64,000 nucleotides of DNA from Oscillospiraceae bacterium (GTDB lineage Bacteria; Bacillota; Clostridia; Oscillospirales; Ruminococcaceae): positions 1 to 64,000 of the forward strand of contig JAAYNJ010000010.1 in assembly GCA_012520915.1 (NCBI GenBank). Reading direction: 5' to 3'. The position numbers were made by a program, and so were the translations under genes. Each line of letters begins with the position of its first letter. Within the stretch, counting starts at the first letter, position 1. The notes below the pieces were generated by a model. That model did no database searches. It was given only the letters and a program-made list of their open reading frames with translations, and was not told where the DNA came from. This document shows positions 26,018 to 37,850 of this stretch, piece after piece.

Positions 26018-27031
26018 ATGGATATCAGTGAAAGAAAACGCATCATACTCAAGACTGTAGTGTCGCTGTATAGCGACTCAGGCGATCCTGTCGGTTCAAA
26101 AATTCTCAATCGGTTTTTGAGCGAGATATCGGTGTCCTCAGCTACAATCCGAAATGAGATGGCGGAACTCACTGCCCTGGGTCTGTTGACTCAACCGCAT
26201 ACTTCGGCAGGAAGAACACCGACTGCCATGGGAATGAGATATTATCTCGACAACCTTTTGCAGGAATATGCGATTACGCAAGAAGAAGAACGTAAAATCA
26301 GGGAAGATATAGAGTCGTTGGACTCCGATCCCGATAAGGCGGCCGAGATGTCTGCAAAAATATTGTCTGATATGTTCGGTTTGGCTACGGTGGTAATGAC
26401 TCCGAAAAATGCAAATCCCCAGATAGTTCATTTTAGAACTATTCGTGTCGGTAAATATAATATAGCGGTTATAGGTGTTACAAATACCGGTTCGGTTTCA
26501 AGCCGTGTGTGCAGGGTATCCGAGAGATATTCGGCTGAACATGATGCGGCAACCATTGAAAATTTGCTGAACACACATCTTGTTTTTAAATCTTATCTTG
26601 ACATCGGTTCAAATTTCTATGAGACGGTCAGGAGAGAACTGGGAGAGGACAGCGAGAGGTTTGTTCCGATAATATCCGCGGCAATCGCCCTGTTGGGTCA
26701 AATATCCGATGTCAGAGTGTATTTAGACGGGGTACACAACCTAATAAAGTATAAAGACATAGAAGATGAGATTGGAGAAGTATTGGAGTTTCTTTCGGAC
26801 AGCGATTCGCTGATACCGCTCATGTCGAGACGCGAAAACCAAATAACGGTTTACATGGGCGGAGAAAAGCTTAATTATATTGACAATTTCGGACTCATAA
26901 CAGGCCCGTACTTTGCGCGTGGACTTAAGGGCGGAATTGGAATTGCCGGACCGATTAGAATGAAGTATGCATATATTATTCCGCGGTTAAAGTATTTTTG
27001 TAAATTTTTGAGCAAAAATCTGAGCGGGTAA
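26018..27031 (+). CDS. hrcA: Heat-inducible transcription repressor HrcA
   Basis: 337 residues, full length. N-terminal winged helix (about 1-75: ERKRIILKTVVSLY, SSATIRNEMAELTALGLL, TSAGRTPT) followed by the HrcA dimerisation and GroEL-interacting domain ending with GPIRMKYAYIIPRLKYF. Represses its own operon through the CIRCE just upstream. AAGGAAG precedes the ATG. Confidence 0.98.
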   Translation: MDISERKRIILKTVVSLYSDSGDPVGSKILNRFLSEISVSSATIRNEMAELTALGLLTQPHTSAGRTPTAMGMRYYLDNLLQEYAITQEEERKIREDIESLDSDPDKAAEMSAKILSDMFGLATVVMTPKNANPQIVHFRTIRVGKYNIAVIGVTNTGSVSSRVCRVSERYSAEHDAATIENLLNTHLVFKSYLDIGSNFYETVRRELGEDSERFVPIISAAIALLGQISDVRVYLDGVHNLIKYKDIEDEIGEVLEFLSDSDSLIPLMSRRENQITVYMGGEKLNYIDNFGLITGPYFARGLKGGIGIAGPIRMKYAYIIPRLKYFCKFLSKNLSG

Positions 27032-27054
27032 AATAGATCCTAAAAGGAGATAAA

Positions 27055-27627
27055 ATGAAGGAAAAACAACTGGATGAAAAGAAAATAAACAGTGAAAGTC
27101 CGGAGGATTTGGAAGAAAAAAAAGAGAAAGCTTTAGAAACCGCCGACATATCGGAGGAGCCTTCCAAAAAAACAAAAAGAAAGAAAAAAACGGTAACTGA
27201 AATTAAAGATTCCGAATTGGACCTGCTGAACGAAAAGCTTCTTCGGATAGCGGCGGAATACGATAATTATCGAAAACGCAGCGAAAAAGAAAAAAGCGAA
27301 TCTTTTTCAAACGGAAAGATATTTGTCGTTGAGAGACTGCTCCCGGTACTGGATACTCTTGAGATAGCGGCAGCGGCCGAAAGTTCGGATGCGGAATACA
27401 AAAAGGGAGTGGAACTGATAATTTCACTTTTTAAAGATACATTAGCTTCTTTGGATGTTGAAGAAATGGATGTCCTTGGAAAGGACTTTGACCCGAACAC
27501 CTGTTGTGCCGTTTCCGTGGAAGAAAACGGCGAACAGGAGAGCGGCACTGTTTTGAGAGTGATGCAAAAAGGCTACACGATAGGAGATAGGGTGATAAGA
27601 CCCGCAGCCGTATGTGTGTGCAATTGA
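27055..27627 (+). CDS. grpE: Nucleotide exchange factor GrpE
   Basis: 190 residues. A long charged, partly disordered N-terminus (about 1-50), a helical dimer stalk (about 55-130; LLRIAAEYDNYRKRSEKEK) and a beta domain with GTVLRVMQKGYTIGDRVIRP. It releases ADP from DnaK. 23 nt after hrcA with an AAGGAG site; dnaK follows after 53 nt. Confidence 0.96.
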   Translation: MKEKQLDEKKINSESPEDLEEKKEKALETADISEEPSKKTKRKKKTVTEIKDSELDLLNEKLLRIAAEYDNYRKRSEKEKSESFSNGKIFVVERLLPVLDTLEIAAAAESSDAEYKKGVELIISLFKDTLASLDVEEMDVLGKDFDPNTCCAVSVEENGEQESGTVLRVMQKGYTIGDRVIRPAAVCVCN

Positions 27628-27632
27628 CATAA

Positions 27633-29501
<1,869 letters not shown>

Positions 29502-29507
29502 ATTTAA

Positions 29508-29530
29508 AGGGGAGGGTGCTACCCTCCCCT
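29508..29530 (+). other. Hairpin between dnaK and dnaJ
   Basis: A 10-bp perfect stem (29508-29517 with 29521-29530) with a GCT loop follows the dnaK stop by 6 nt. It has no T-run, so it more likely protects the 3' end of a processed dnaK mRNA or partly reduces dnaJ expression than stops transcription. Confidence 0.6.
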
Positions 29531-29617
29531 GTATAAAGTGAAATGTAAAAGTTGAAAATTAATGGAATTTGTCGTATTTTATACGATGTCCGTTAAATAA
29601 TATGGTTTGGAGTAAAA

Positions 29618-30781
29618 ATGGCCGGTAAGAGAGATTATTATGAAGTCCTCGGTGTAAACAGAAATGCAACCGATGACGAAATAAAGTCACAATATCGAAA
29701 AAAAGCAAAGGCTTATCATCCTGACTTGAACCCTGATGACAAAACCGCCGAGGAAAAGTTTAAGGAAGTCGGCGAGGCCTATGAAGTTCTTTCCGATAAA
29801 GAGAAAAGAGCTAAATATGACCAGTTCGGACACGCGGGAGTAGATCCTTCCTATGGAGCCGGTCACGCATACGCGGGCGGTTTTGACATGGACCTCGGAG
29901 ATCTTTTCGGGTCAATATTCGGCGGGTTCGGCGGATTTGGAAGACAAGCGGGCTACTCGACGAGATCGGGAGCCAACTCCCCCAGAAAGGGAAACGATAT
30001 ACATGTGAGTATACCGTTGAGTTTTATGGAAGCGGTTCACGGAACAAAGAAAACTATCAACATCACACCTAATGAAACATGTCCCGATTGCGGGGGAAGC
30101 GGCGCTTCGCCCGGATCCACACCCAGAACATGTCCCGACTGCAGAGGCAGCGGATATGTAACGGTTCAACAGCCGATGATGTTCGGAACGGTACAGAGTA
30201 CAAGACCGTGTACGAAGTGTGTAGGAAAAGGAAAAATAATAGACAATCCGTGTGAGAAGTGTTCGGGACAGGGAAGAGTGAAGCAACGCAGAAGGATTGA
30301 GGTTTCAATACCTGCAGGGATAGATGACGGACAAAGCCTCTCAATTAAAGGAAAAGGGGATTCCGGACTGAACGGAGGTCCCTCCGGTGATGTGATTGCC
30401 ATAATAAATGTGAGACCGGATACGCTTTTTGAGAGAGAACGGTATGATGTATACTTGACTGCACCGATAAGTTTTTCGCAGGCTGCACTCGGTTCTTCTA
30501 TTGTCGTGCCCTCGATGGATGGTAAAGTGGAACTTAATATTCCTGCGGGAACGCAATCCGGAAGCACCTTTAGGCTTAAGGGCAAAGGAATTAAAAATAT
30601 AAACGGACGCGGAAAAGGAGATCTCTATGTAATGGTGGAGGTCGAAATTCCGAAAAAACTGAGCAGAGAGCAGAAAAAAGAAATTGAAGATGTAGAAAAG
30701 TTGCTGTCGACTGAAAGAAATTATGAAAAGCGAAGGGTTTTCGAAGACAAAGTCAATAAGATGTACGGCGGGGAGAAGTAA
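29618..30781 (+). CDS. dnaJ: Hsp40 co-chaperone DnaJ
   Basis: 387 residues: J-domain (1-70) with the HPD tripeptide in YHPDLNPD, a Gly/Phe-rich stretch (about 75-115), four zinc repeats ([32 protein letters not shown]), then two C-terminal substrate domains. Stimulates DnaK ATPase and delivers clients. It follows dnaK after a 116-bp gap with the hairpin noted above. Confidence 0.98.
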   Translation: MAGKRDYYEVLGVNRNATDDEIKSQYRKKAKAYHPDLNPDDKTAEEKFKEVGEAYEVLSDKEKRAKYDQFGHAGVDPSYGAGHAYAGGFDMDLGDLFGSIFGGFGGFGRQAGYSTRSGANSPRKGNDIHVSIPLSFMEAVHGTKKTINITPNETCPDCGGSGASPGSTPRTCPDCRGSGYVTVQQPMMFGTVQSTRPCTKCVGKGKIIDNPCEKCSGQGRVKQRRRIEVSIPAGIDDGQSLSIKGKGDSGLNGGPSGDVIAIINVRPDTLFERERYDVYLTAPISFSQAALGSSIVVPSMDGKVELNIPAGTQSGSTFRLKGKGIKNINGRGKGDLYVMVEVEIPKKLSREQKKEIEDVEKLLSTERNYEKRRVFEDKVNKMYGGEK

Positions 30782-30782
30782 A

Positions 30783-31712
30783 ATGGAATGGATTGATATT
30801 GCCGTCAAAGTTCCCGCAAAACATCTGGAAACAGCATCGTCAATTATGACCGCCGTCTCCGGCGGTCTTTATATTGAGGATTATTCAGACCTTTTGGAAA
30901 TGCTTCCCAAATTGGGAAGATATGACTACATTTCCGAAAAGCTGTTAAAGATGGATAAGAGTTTTTCAATAATTCATATTTATCTTTCAAAGGATGAAAA
31001 TGCAGAAGCAATAAAGGACTACATCTCTAAGATGTTTCATAACAGCTCAATACCGTATACACTGGTATCGGATACTTTAAAAGAATCCGATTGGGAAAAC
31101 AGTTGGAAAAAATACTATAAACTTCAGAGGATTGGAAAAAGACTGATAATAAGACCGTCCTGGATTAAATACGAAGCTAAAGAAGGAGAATATATAGTTA
31201 CTCTGGATCCCGGGATGTCGTTCGGTACGGGGGAACATGAAACGACGAGACTGTGTCTTAAAATGCTGGAAAGAATCACCGACACAGGCCAAAGAGTCCT
31301 TGATATCGGGACAGGGAGCGGGATACTCGGAATTTCCGCATTGAAACTCGGAGCAAAAGAGGTTATGGCTGTCGACATAGACAGCTATGTTGTGGAGATT
31401 GCAAAATCGAACGCAATGGAGAACGGATTTTCAGACAATTTTTTAACACGTGTGGCAGATATCACGGATGGGGGATTTTCAAATACCATACCCGGGGAAT
31501 TTGACGTCATATGTGCCAATATTGTTTCTGATGTGTTGATATCTTCAGCGGATAATATTTTTTCAAAGCTTTCCGACAAAGGTTATCTAATTGTCGGCGG
31601 AATAATCGAAAGCAGATGCAAGGATGTTATCGATACGTTTGTGGAATCGGGATTTATTCTGATTTCTACGGAGATGGAAAATGATTGGGTCTCACTTATG
31701 ATGACAAAGTGA
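30783..31712 (+). CDS. prmA: Ribosomal protein L11 methyltransferase
   Basis: 309 residues from ATG 30783, 1 nt after the dnaJ stop, with GGGGAG upstream; a longer frame from 30723 inside dnaJ is rejected. N-terminal L11-binding domain (MEWIDIAVKVPAKHLE) and a class I methyltransferase core: LDPGMSFGTGEHETTRLCL, DIGTGSGILGI, and CANIVSDVL (NIxxxxL motif). Trimethylates L11. It is commonly the gene after dnaJ in Firmicutes. Confidence 0.95.
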   Translation: MEWIDIAVKVPAKHLETASSIMTAVSGGLYIEDYSDLLEMLPKLGRYDYISEKLLKMDKSFSIIHIYLSKDENAEAIKDYISKMFHNSSIPYTLVSDTLKESDWENSWKKYYKLQRIGKRLIIRPSWIKYEAKEGEYIVTLDPGMSFGTGEHETTRLCLKMLERITDTGQRVLDIGTGSGILGISALKLGAKEVMAVDIDSYVVEIAKSNAMENGFSDNFLTRVADITDGGFSNTIPGEFDVICANIVSDVLISSADNIFSKLSDKGYLIVGGIIESRCKDVIDTFVESGFILISTEMENDWVSLMMTK

Positions 31713-31760
31713 GACCCGAATTCATATAATATAAACCCGATTACCGATAAAGTTGGTTTG

Positions 31761-32435
31761 TCAGTCTGAAACCAACAGTTCTATCATTTTCATTGCGTAG
31801 TCTGCGGATATTTTAGTAAATCTATCAATACCGACGTCAAAATCATCTTCCGCATTTTCGTCGGCATGGTCCGAGATAACCTTCAGTGATGTGAAAGGTA
31901 TCGAAAATGCTTTACAGGCCTGTGCTATGGCGGCAAGTTCCATTTCTATGCATTTACATCCGGTTTTTGCTATTATTGCGTCTTTTTTAATACTGTCGTC
32001 CACAAACACATCACCGGTAGCGCAAACCCCTGTTTTATGCTTGATTCCAAGTTGTAAAACTGCGTCCGAAGACAGTTTTAAAAGATCGATATCTGAATCA
32101 AATCCTTTATTCACATCATCATAAACTCTTTCGTCGAAGTCGTGAAAGAAAACTTTATTGACCAAAACGGCATCACCGGGCATAAGGTCGCTGTCACAGC
32201 TGCCTGCAAGCCCGGTGTTTAGTATTAAATCGCATTTGTATGTAGAAAGAAGAACGGATGCGGCAATTGATGCAAAAACTTTACCTATGCCGCTAACAGC
32301 AAGAAATACGGAATGCCCTTCGTAAATATATTCCGATATGCTGATTCCGCTATTAATCTTTTGTTCTTCCTTGCCAAGATACTGCCTCAACAGAGAGATT
32401 TCGTCCTCCATTGCGCAGACTATACCTATTCTCAT
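31761..32435 (-). CDS. mtnN: 5'-methylthioadenosine/S-adenosylhomocysteine nucleosidase
   Basis: 224 residues from ATG 32435 with GAGGTGG close upstream; the track to 32450 adds five residues before the family start MRIGIVCAMEDEI. Catalytic residues fit the family: E12, the second acidic residue in CIEMELAA, and the Asp of SDHAD. Cleaves adenine from MTA and SAH, recycling methionine and clearing SAM by-products. Convergent with prmA; a GTTGGTTT/AAACCAAC stem sits across its stop. Confidence 0.94.
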   Translation of the reverse strand: MRIGIVCAMEDEISLLRQYLGKEEQKINSGISISEYIYEGHSVFLAVSGIGKVFASIAASVLLSTYKCDLILNTGLAGSCDSDLMPGDAVLVNKVFFHDFDERVYDDVNKGFDSDIDLLKLSSDAVLQLGIKHKTGVCATGDVFVDDSIKKDAIIAKTGCKCIEMELAAIAQACKAFSIPFTSLKVISDHADENAEDDFDVGIDRFTKISADYAMKMIELLVSD

Positions 32436-32485
32436 ATACCACCTCAACAATTATACTAATACGGAATTTTCACAAACCGCTAATA

Positions 32486-33583
32486 TCATACATTAAATCT
32501 GAACAGAATTATATCTCCGTCCTTGATAACGTAATCCTTGCCCTCGCTTTTTACAAGCCCGCGCTCTTTTGCATTTTGCATGCTGTTACAGGCTTTCAGG
32601 TTGTCAAAAGAAATGACCTCTGCGCGAATAAAACCTCTTTCAATATCCGAATGAATTTTCCCTGCGGCTTTTTGTGCAATTGTGCCGTCTTTTACGGTCC
32701 ATGCTTTCACCTCATCTTTTCCGACGGTCATAAATGATATCAGACCGAGAATACGATAGCTTTCTCTTATCAGTCTATTCAATCCGATTTCATCGAAATT
32801 CAACTCCGACATAAACATCTTTCTGTCTTCAATATCCATATCTGACAGTTCTTCTTCGCCCTTTGCGGAGATAATCAGGACTGTTGATGCGCTTTTTTCT
32901 GCCAGATTTTTAATTTTTTTATAGTATTCATTATCCTCCGGATTTCCGTCGAAATAATCGTCAATTGAAAAATTGGCTGCGTAAATTACAGGTTTATTTG
33001 ATAAAAGAGGCAATTGGGATACAAAGACTTTATCTTCTTTATTCAACTCGATTTCCCTAACATTCCTTCCGGAGGACAGCCAATCTTTGAGCCTGTTTAA
33101 AAGGAGAAGGTCTTTGCTTGCTCCGGGGTCGCCTTTGACAAGTTTTTCCTGCTTTTCGATCCTTCTCTGTATTATATCCATATCTGAAAATATCAACTCA
33201 AGTTCGATAATTTCAATATCTCTCAACGGATCAACGGTGCCCTCCACCGATACTATGTCGTCTTGCTCAAAACACCTGACAACATGAAGCAACGCATCAA
33301 CCTCTCGAATATTCGAAAGAAATTTGTTTCCCAACCCCTCTCCTTTTGAAGCTCCCCTTACGAGGCCTGCGACATCGACGAATTCGACGGATGCGGGGGT
33401 GTATTTTTTCGGACGATACATTTCAAATAAATAATCCAGCCTGTAGTCCGGTACGTTAACGACGCCTAAGTTGGGCTCGATTGTGCAGAACGGATAATTT
33501 TCTGCTGAAATATGCTGGCCGGCTAAAGCGTTAAAAATGGTGCTCTTGCCGACATTTGGAAGTCCTATTATTCCTATCTTCAT
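32486..33583 (-). CDS. ychF: Redox-responsive ATPase/GTPase YchF (OLA1)
   Basis: 365 residues. G1 [10 protein letters not shown]3 DVAGLV, and the NAxF motif (YAANFS) that favours ATP in place of the usual NKxD. A helical insert (about 130-200), then the C-terminal TGS domain with [20 protein letters not shown]. Binds ribosomes and is tied to stress and translation control. A nearly consensus TATAAT lies on the minus strand at about 33615-33620. Confidence 0.97.
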   Translation of the reverse strand: MKIGIIGLPNVGKSTIFNALAGQHISAENYPFCTIEPNLGVVNVPDYRLDYLFEMYRPKKYTPASVEFVDVAGLVRGASKGEGLGNKFLSNIREVDALLHVVRCFEQDDIVSVEGTVDPLRDIEIIELELIFSDMDIIQRRIEKQEKLVKGDPGASKDLLLLNRLKDWLSSGRNVREIELNKEDKVFVSQLPLLSNKPVIYAANFSIDDYFDGNPEDNEYYKKIKNLAEKSASTVLIISAKGEEELSDMDIEDRKMFMSELNFDEIGLNRLIRESYRILGLISFMTVGKDEVKAWTVKDGTIAQKAAGKIHSDIERGFIRAEVISFDNLKACNSMQNAKERGLVKSEGKDYVIKDGDIILFRFNV

Positions 33584-33772
33584 AAATATCTCTCTTTTGT
33601 CATTTAATAGATAAAATTATATAATATAAGGGTAAGTTATAGATTGATGCAATCTTATGGCGTGCCGGCGATGTCATTAACAAAATTATTGACATTTGCG
33701 GTTTCCGGCTATGTGTAGTGCTTTATTAGCTTATCCGGTTATTTAGCCTACTGTATTGAGGGGGAACAGTCA

Positions 33773-34450
33773 ATGAAGACTAAAAAAATTCTTGTTGTTG
33801 ATGATGAAAAAAATATATGTGAATTGCTTAGACTGTACCTGGAAAAAGAAGGTTATGAGGTGATTATTTCTCTTGACGGCGAAGATGCAATAGAAAAACA
33901 CAGGACCGAGGACCCGGATTTGATTCTTTTGGATATTATGCTTCCGCTGATAGATGGGTGGGAGGTTTGCAGACGCATAAGAGAACGCAGTGAAGTGCCG
34001 ATAATTATGCTGACTGCAAAAGGCCAGACTTTTGATAAAGTAATGGGTCTTGAGCTTGGCGCAGATGATTATATCGTAAAACCGTTTGATATGAAAGAAG
34101 TGCTTGCACGCATAAGAGCTGTCCTCAGACGTTCGGGCAAGTTGGATGAAGGCGAGGTTGTTTACGACAAACTTTTGGTTAATATTGTAGATTATAAACT
34201 CAAGGTTGACGGGATGGTAATCGATACCCCCCCTAAAGAACTCGAACTTCTTTATCATCTTGCAAAGAACCCGAACAGAGTGTTTACAAGAGACCAGCTT
34301 CTGGATGAAGTTTGGGGCTTTGATTACTACGGAGACAGCAGAACGATAGATGTCCATATAAAGAGATTGAGAGAAAAACTTGAAGGTGTGTCAGACGAAT
34401 GGTCTCTTAAAACCGTTTGGGGGGTCGGATACAAATTCGAAGTAAATTAG
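33773..34450 (+). CDS. OmpR/PhoB-family response regulator
   Basis: 225 residues. Receiver domain with D10-D11, phosphoacceptor D54 (LLDIMLP), T81 and K103; then a winged-helix effector domain (about 130-224) with RTIDVHIKRLREKLE. A strong AGGGGGA site precedes the ATG. The kinase gene follows, with a terminator-like stem between. The target genes are not shown by the sequence. Confidence 0.95.
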   Translation: MKTKKILVVDDEKNICELLRLYLEKEGYEVIISLDGEDAIEKHRTEDPDLILLDIMLPLIDGWEVCRRIRERSEVPIIMLTAKGQTFDKVMGLELGADDYIVKPFDMKEVLARIRAVLRRSGKLDEGEVVYDKLLVNIVDYKLKVDGMVIDTPPKELELLYHLAKNPNRVFTRDQLLDEVWGFDYYGDSRTIDVHIKRLREKLEGVSDEWSLKTVWGVGYKFEVN

Positions 34451-34458
34451 TTCAATAA

Positions 34459-34494
34459 AGCTGAGGCTCTCAAATATCGGCTTCAGCTGTTTTT
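34459..34494 (+). terminator. Terminator between response regulator and sensor kinase
   Basis: AGCTGAGGC (34459-34467) pairs with GCTTCAGCT (34480-34488) with one G-T wobble, followed by GTTTTTG. It lies only 9 nt past the regulator stop and 25 nt before the kinase start, so part of the transcription should stop here and kinase made at a lower level. Confidence 0.6.
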
Positions 34495-34518
34495 GTTGAG
34501 AAAAGCGGAGAACATCAA

Positions 34519-36006
34519 TTGGGCAAAAAAGGAAGCCTTTTCGGAAAATATTTTACCATTTATTCGTTGACATTAGCATTGTGCACGCTTTTTTTGGGTG
34601 CCATTTTGATATTTTTATCCTATCGCCAGTTTGGGAAGAGAAATACCGCGGCTTTGATGACGACCGCGGAAAAAGCTCAGGAAATAACTGCCGAGAACTA
34701 CTATAGAAATATGCGATATGTCTCCGTGAGGGCTCTGGAAAAAGAGCTTTCCCTCATTGAGGCCGGTATGGGACCCTCGGTTATCTTTGCAGATACTGAG
34801 GGTAAAATTGTAGCCTGCTCTGAACCGGATTGTAACCACAGGACAATGATGCTTCCGAAAGCGTTTATAGAAAAAGTTGCCGAATCCGGATCGGCTTTCG
34901 AAGTTGGAGAGTTGGGTGGGGTTTTCAGGGATAACGGGAAATATACTTATGGAACAAATTTTGAGGTGGAAGGAGAGATAATAGGTTACATTCTTGTATC
35001 CACCCCGCTTGCGGAACGCGCCGACTACCTTTTGAGCTCAATTGGAACATTTGCTGCGGCGCTGATAATTACTATGATTTGTTCATCAATAATTATATTT
35101 TACTCAACGAAAATGTTGACAAAGCCGATAGAGGAAATTACCGACGCCGCGGAAAGATTTGGACACGGAGATCTTGATGTAAGGGTTAGTGAATCCGGAG
35201 ATGATGAGATAGGTCATCTCGCCACGGTGTTCAACCGTATGGCGGAAACATTTTCGGAGTTGGAATTATCAAGAAGAAGCTTTGTGGCAAATGTCTCGCA
35301 TGAACTCAGGACTCCTATGACTTCGATTGGCGGATATGTAGACGGTATTCTGGATGGAACGATATCGGAAAAACAGCAAAATGAATACCTCAAAGTTGTG
35401 TCTGATGAAATTAAGAGACTGTCTCGCTTGACGTCCTCCCTATTGGCGATTACAAGCATGGAAGCGAAAAAAAAGGACATCAACTTTATATCCGTAAATT
35501 CCTGGGATGTTATCCTCGAAATATTGTGGTCTATGGAGCAGAGGATTAATGCCGGCGGGATTGTACTGAAAGATTTGCAAATTGAGCGAATGCCTGTACT
35601 GTGCGATCCCGACTTGCTACATCTCATAATTTACAACCTGATAGACAATGCTATCAAATTCACTCCGAGGGACGGATTTATCTCGATAACAGTGAAAAGA
35701 GCTGCCGAATACACACGGATTTGTGTTTGCAACAGCAGTTTGGGAATACCTTCAGAGGATATCCCGCATTTATTTGAAAGGTTTTATAAAGGCGATAAGT
35801 CAAGAAGCATAGACAAAAGCGGAACCGGTCTGGGATTGTATATTGTAAAAACACTGGTTACAATGATGCACGGTGATATTTCACTGACCTGTGATAGAAA
35901 CAATATCGTTAAATTTACAGTTTCCTTAAAGTCCAGGAATTTGACTGACCGCAGAGGAAATATTGACAAAAGGAACAATGGCAGGGTAAACGGGAAAAGA
36001 CCCTAA
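34519..36006 (+). CDS. Sensor histidine kinase (two membrane helices, HAMP)
   Basis: 495 residues from a TTG start with GCGGAG upstream. Membrane helix 1 (about 12-37), an extracytoplasmic sensing domain (about 38-170), helix 2 (about 172-195), HAMP (about 197-248), HisKA with phosphoacceptor H261 (VSHELRTPMTSI) and HATPase with NLIDNAIKF, FERFYKGDKSR and GTGLGLYIVK. Partner of the regulator just upstream. The sensing domain has no recognised signature. Confidence 0.93.
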   Translation: MGKKGSLFGKYFTIYSLTLALCTLFLGAILIFLSYRQFGKRNTAALMTTAEKAQEITAENYYRNMRYVSVRALEKELSLIEAGMGPSVIFADTEGKIVACSEPDCNHRTMMLPKAFIEKVAESGSAFEVGELGGVFRDNGKYTYGTNFEVEGEIIGYILVSTPLAERADYLLSSIGTFAAALIITMICSSIIIFYSTKMLTKPIEEITDAAERFGHGDLDVRVSESGDDEIGHLATVFNRMAETFSELELSRRSFVANVSHELRTPMTSIGGYVDGILDGTISEKQQNEYLKVVSDEIKRLSRLTSSLLAITSMEAKKKDINFISVNSWDVILEILWSMEQRINAGGIVLKDLQIERMPVLCDPDLLHLIIYNLIDNAIKFTPRDGFISITVKRAAEYTRICVCNSSLGIPSEDIPHLFERFYKGDKSRSIDKSGTGLGLYIVKTLVTMMHGDISLTCDRNNIVKFTVSLKSRNLTDRRGNIDKRNNGRVNGKRP

Positions 36007-36214
36007 AAGCTCGCATTAGATGATTAATACTGTTTTGTGTAAAATAAATGATATATAATGTCCGAAGAGAAAGAAAAGCGTTATGCATTTAATGTTTTCG
36101 GCGAGTTTTAATAAACATAATAAATTAATCCGGTTTTATATTAAGTTGTAATTGATTTAACGTAATTTATATTGTTGTAGAAGAAAAAACGGATGATTCT
36201 ATCGGAGGGATAAA

Positions 36215-36877
36215 ATGTTAATTATTGCACCGTCAATATTATCTAGTGATTTTTATGATTTGGGAAAAGACTGTGAAGATGTACTGAAGTGCGGAGCCGA
36301 CTGGATACATTTTGATGTAATGGACGGTCACCTGGTGCCCAACATCAGTTTCGGAGTACCGATTCTGGAGTCTCTTTCAAAAAAAATAGATGCTTTCTAC
36401 GATGTGCATCTGATGATAACCGATCCGCTTTTCTATGTGGACAGTTTTGCAAAAGCCGGAGCCGATATGATCACCTTCCATATAGAGTCGGAATCCGACC
36501 CGTATATGACCATAGAAGAAATAAAGTCCAGGGGACTAAAAGTGGGCATGACCTTGAAACCCGGTACCGATATAAAACATCTAATCCCGTTTGTTGAAAT
36601 GATTGATATGGTATTGATAATGACTGTGGAACCCGGATTTGGCGGTCAGAGTTTCATGGGGGATATGCTGCCTAAAATCTCGGCGATAAGAAAACATGCA
36701 GATAGTTTGGGAATGAAGGACTTTCTTATTCAGGTCGATGGCGGTATAGACGAAAATACGGCGAAACTTGTCGTAAAAGAGGGAGCAAATGTTCTTGTGG
36801 CAGGCTCCTATGTTTTTAAATATGAAGATAGAAAGATTCCTATAAACAAGTTGAGGTCGGCAGAAACCGACCTGTAA
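36215..36877 (+). CDS. rpe: Ribulose-phosphate 3-epimerase
   Basis: 220 residues, TIM barrel: APSILSSDF, HFDVMDGHLVPNISFG, HLMITDP, VEPGFGGQSF and VDGGID carry the metal- and substrate-binding residues. Interconverts ribulose-5-P and xylulose-5-P. CGGAGGG site before the ATG. A TATAAT at 36054-36059 may be its promoter; otherwise the 208-bp gap upstream shows nothing. Three Rnf-like genes follow after 28 nt. Confidence 0.96.
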   Translation: MLIIAPSILSSDFYDLGKDCEDVLKCGADWIHFDVMDGHLVPNISFGVPILESLSKKIDAFYDVHLMITDPLFYVDSFAKAGADMITFHIESESDPYMTIEEIKSRGLKVGMTLKPGTDIKHLIPFVEMIDMVLIMTVEPGFGGQSFMGDMLPKISAIRKHADSLGMKDFLIQVDGGIDENTAKLVVKEGANVLVAGSYVFKYEDRKIPINKLRSAETDL

Positions 36878-36905
36878 ATATAATCATTTCGCTTTGGAGA
36901 TTTAA

Positions 36906-37850
36906 ATGACTCAGGAGAATGAATTCTTCAACAAGGCTTTGAGGACGCATAAACTTTTTTTAGTTTCGATGTTGCCTTTGGTGGGAATGTCGGTTTATCT
37001 CTACGGCTTAAGACCGCTTTTTATCGTCTTAATAGCAGTTGTGATGGCGATTGTCGGCGACTTTTTGAACTCATTGATAACCGGAAAACAGTTCTCAATG
37101 AGCGTTTTATCGAGTATATATTATTCGGTTACGTTTACATTGCTTCTATCCGCTACAACAAGATATTGGATTGTAGTAACCGGAGTTGCTGCGACGCTGT
37201 TTATTAAAAATGTCTTCGGGGGCAGGAGCGCCATGACATTTCATCCGTCTGCATTCGGCCTTGCGCTTGTCGGCGTATGTTGGCCGGAAGAGATGATAAA
37301 ATACCCGATTCCCTTTTCAAGTCTTAAGCTGTTCGGCAAGGTCGATAATATACTTTACGATTCACCCGCCTTTACCCTTAAGAATGGGGGAGTTCCGATA
37401 ATTGATGAGATAAATCTAATCCTGGGGGATTTTCCCGGACCTATGGGCACCACATTCTTTGTCCTCCTTATAGGCATACTGCTTTTCCTTGTAATGATGA
37501 GAGCTGTATCGAAAAGGGTGACTGTTACCTTTTTCCTTACAATATTGGCTGTCTCAATAATGTTTCCGAGGATAAGCATAGGGGGATTGAAGCGCATACT
37601 GTTAGAAATTATTTCGGGATCGGTCATGTTCAGCGGAATATTTATCGTATCCGAACCGATAACATCCCCCAAAAGCCACAAGGGAAAGGTAGTTTACGGG
37701 ATTATGGTGGGAATATTAACAATGCTGTTTAACAGGTACGGCGCTTTTCAGACGGGAGTTTGCTTTGCCGTGTTGCTTTCAAATCCGTTAGTATCAATCA
37801 TTGACGGGTATTTTAACAGAAAAATCGGGTTGGAGGTAGTTAATGAGTAA
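36906..37850 (+). CDS. RnfD/NqrB-like membrane protein lacking the flavinylation motif
   Basis: 314 residues with about nine membrane helices. The RnfD fold is clear: GGRSAMTFHPSAFGLALVG, and the C-terminal stretch SGSVMFSGIFIVSEPITSP ... GKVVYGIMVG ... GVCFAVLLSNPLVSIID. In RnfD a Thr in S-(G/Q)-A-T carries covalent FMN; here the aligned region reads DSPAFTL, so the motif is broken. No ApbE or RnfG gene is near. 8-nt overlap with the next gene. Function unknown; a non-redox membrane role is inferred. Confidence 0.85.
   Translation: MTQENEFFNKALRTHKLFLVSMLPLVGMSVYLYGLRPLFIVLIAVVMAIVGDFLNSLITGKQFSMSVLSSIYYSVTFTLLLSATTRYWIVVTGVAATLFIKNVFGGRSAMTFHPSAFGLALVGVCWPEEMIKYPIPFSSLKLFGKVDNILYDSPAFTLKNGGVPIIDEINLILGDFPGPMGTTFFVLLIGILLFLVMMRAVSKRVTVTFFLTILAVSIMFPRISIGGLKRILLEIISGSVMFSGIFIVSEPITSPKSHKGKVVYGIMVGILTMLFNRYGAFQTGVCFAVLLSNPLVSIIDGYFNRKIGLEVVNE

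Noticed and set aside
30341-30808. 155-residue antisense ORF over the dnaJ end
   Set aside because: dnaJ is certain; the frame is rich in Phe/Ser/Leu typical of antisense shadows.
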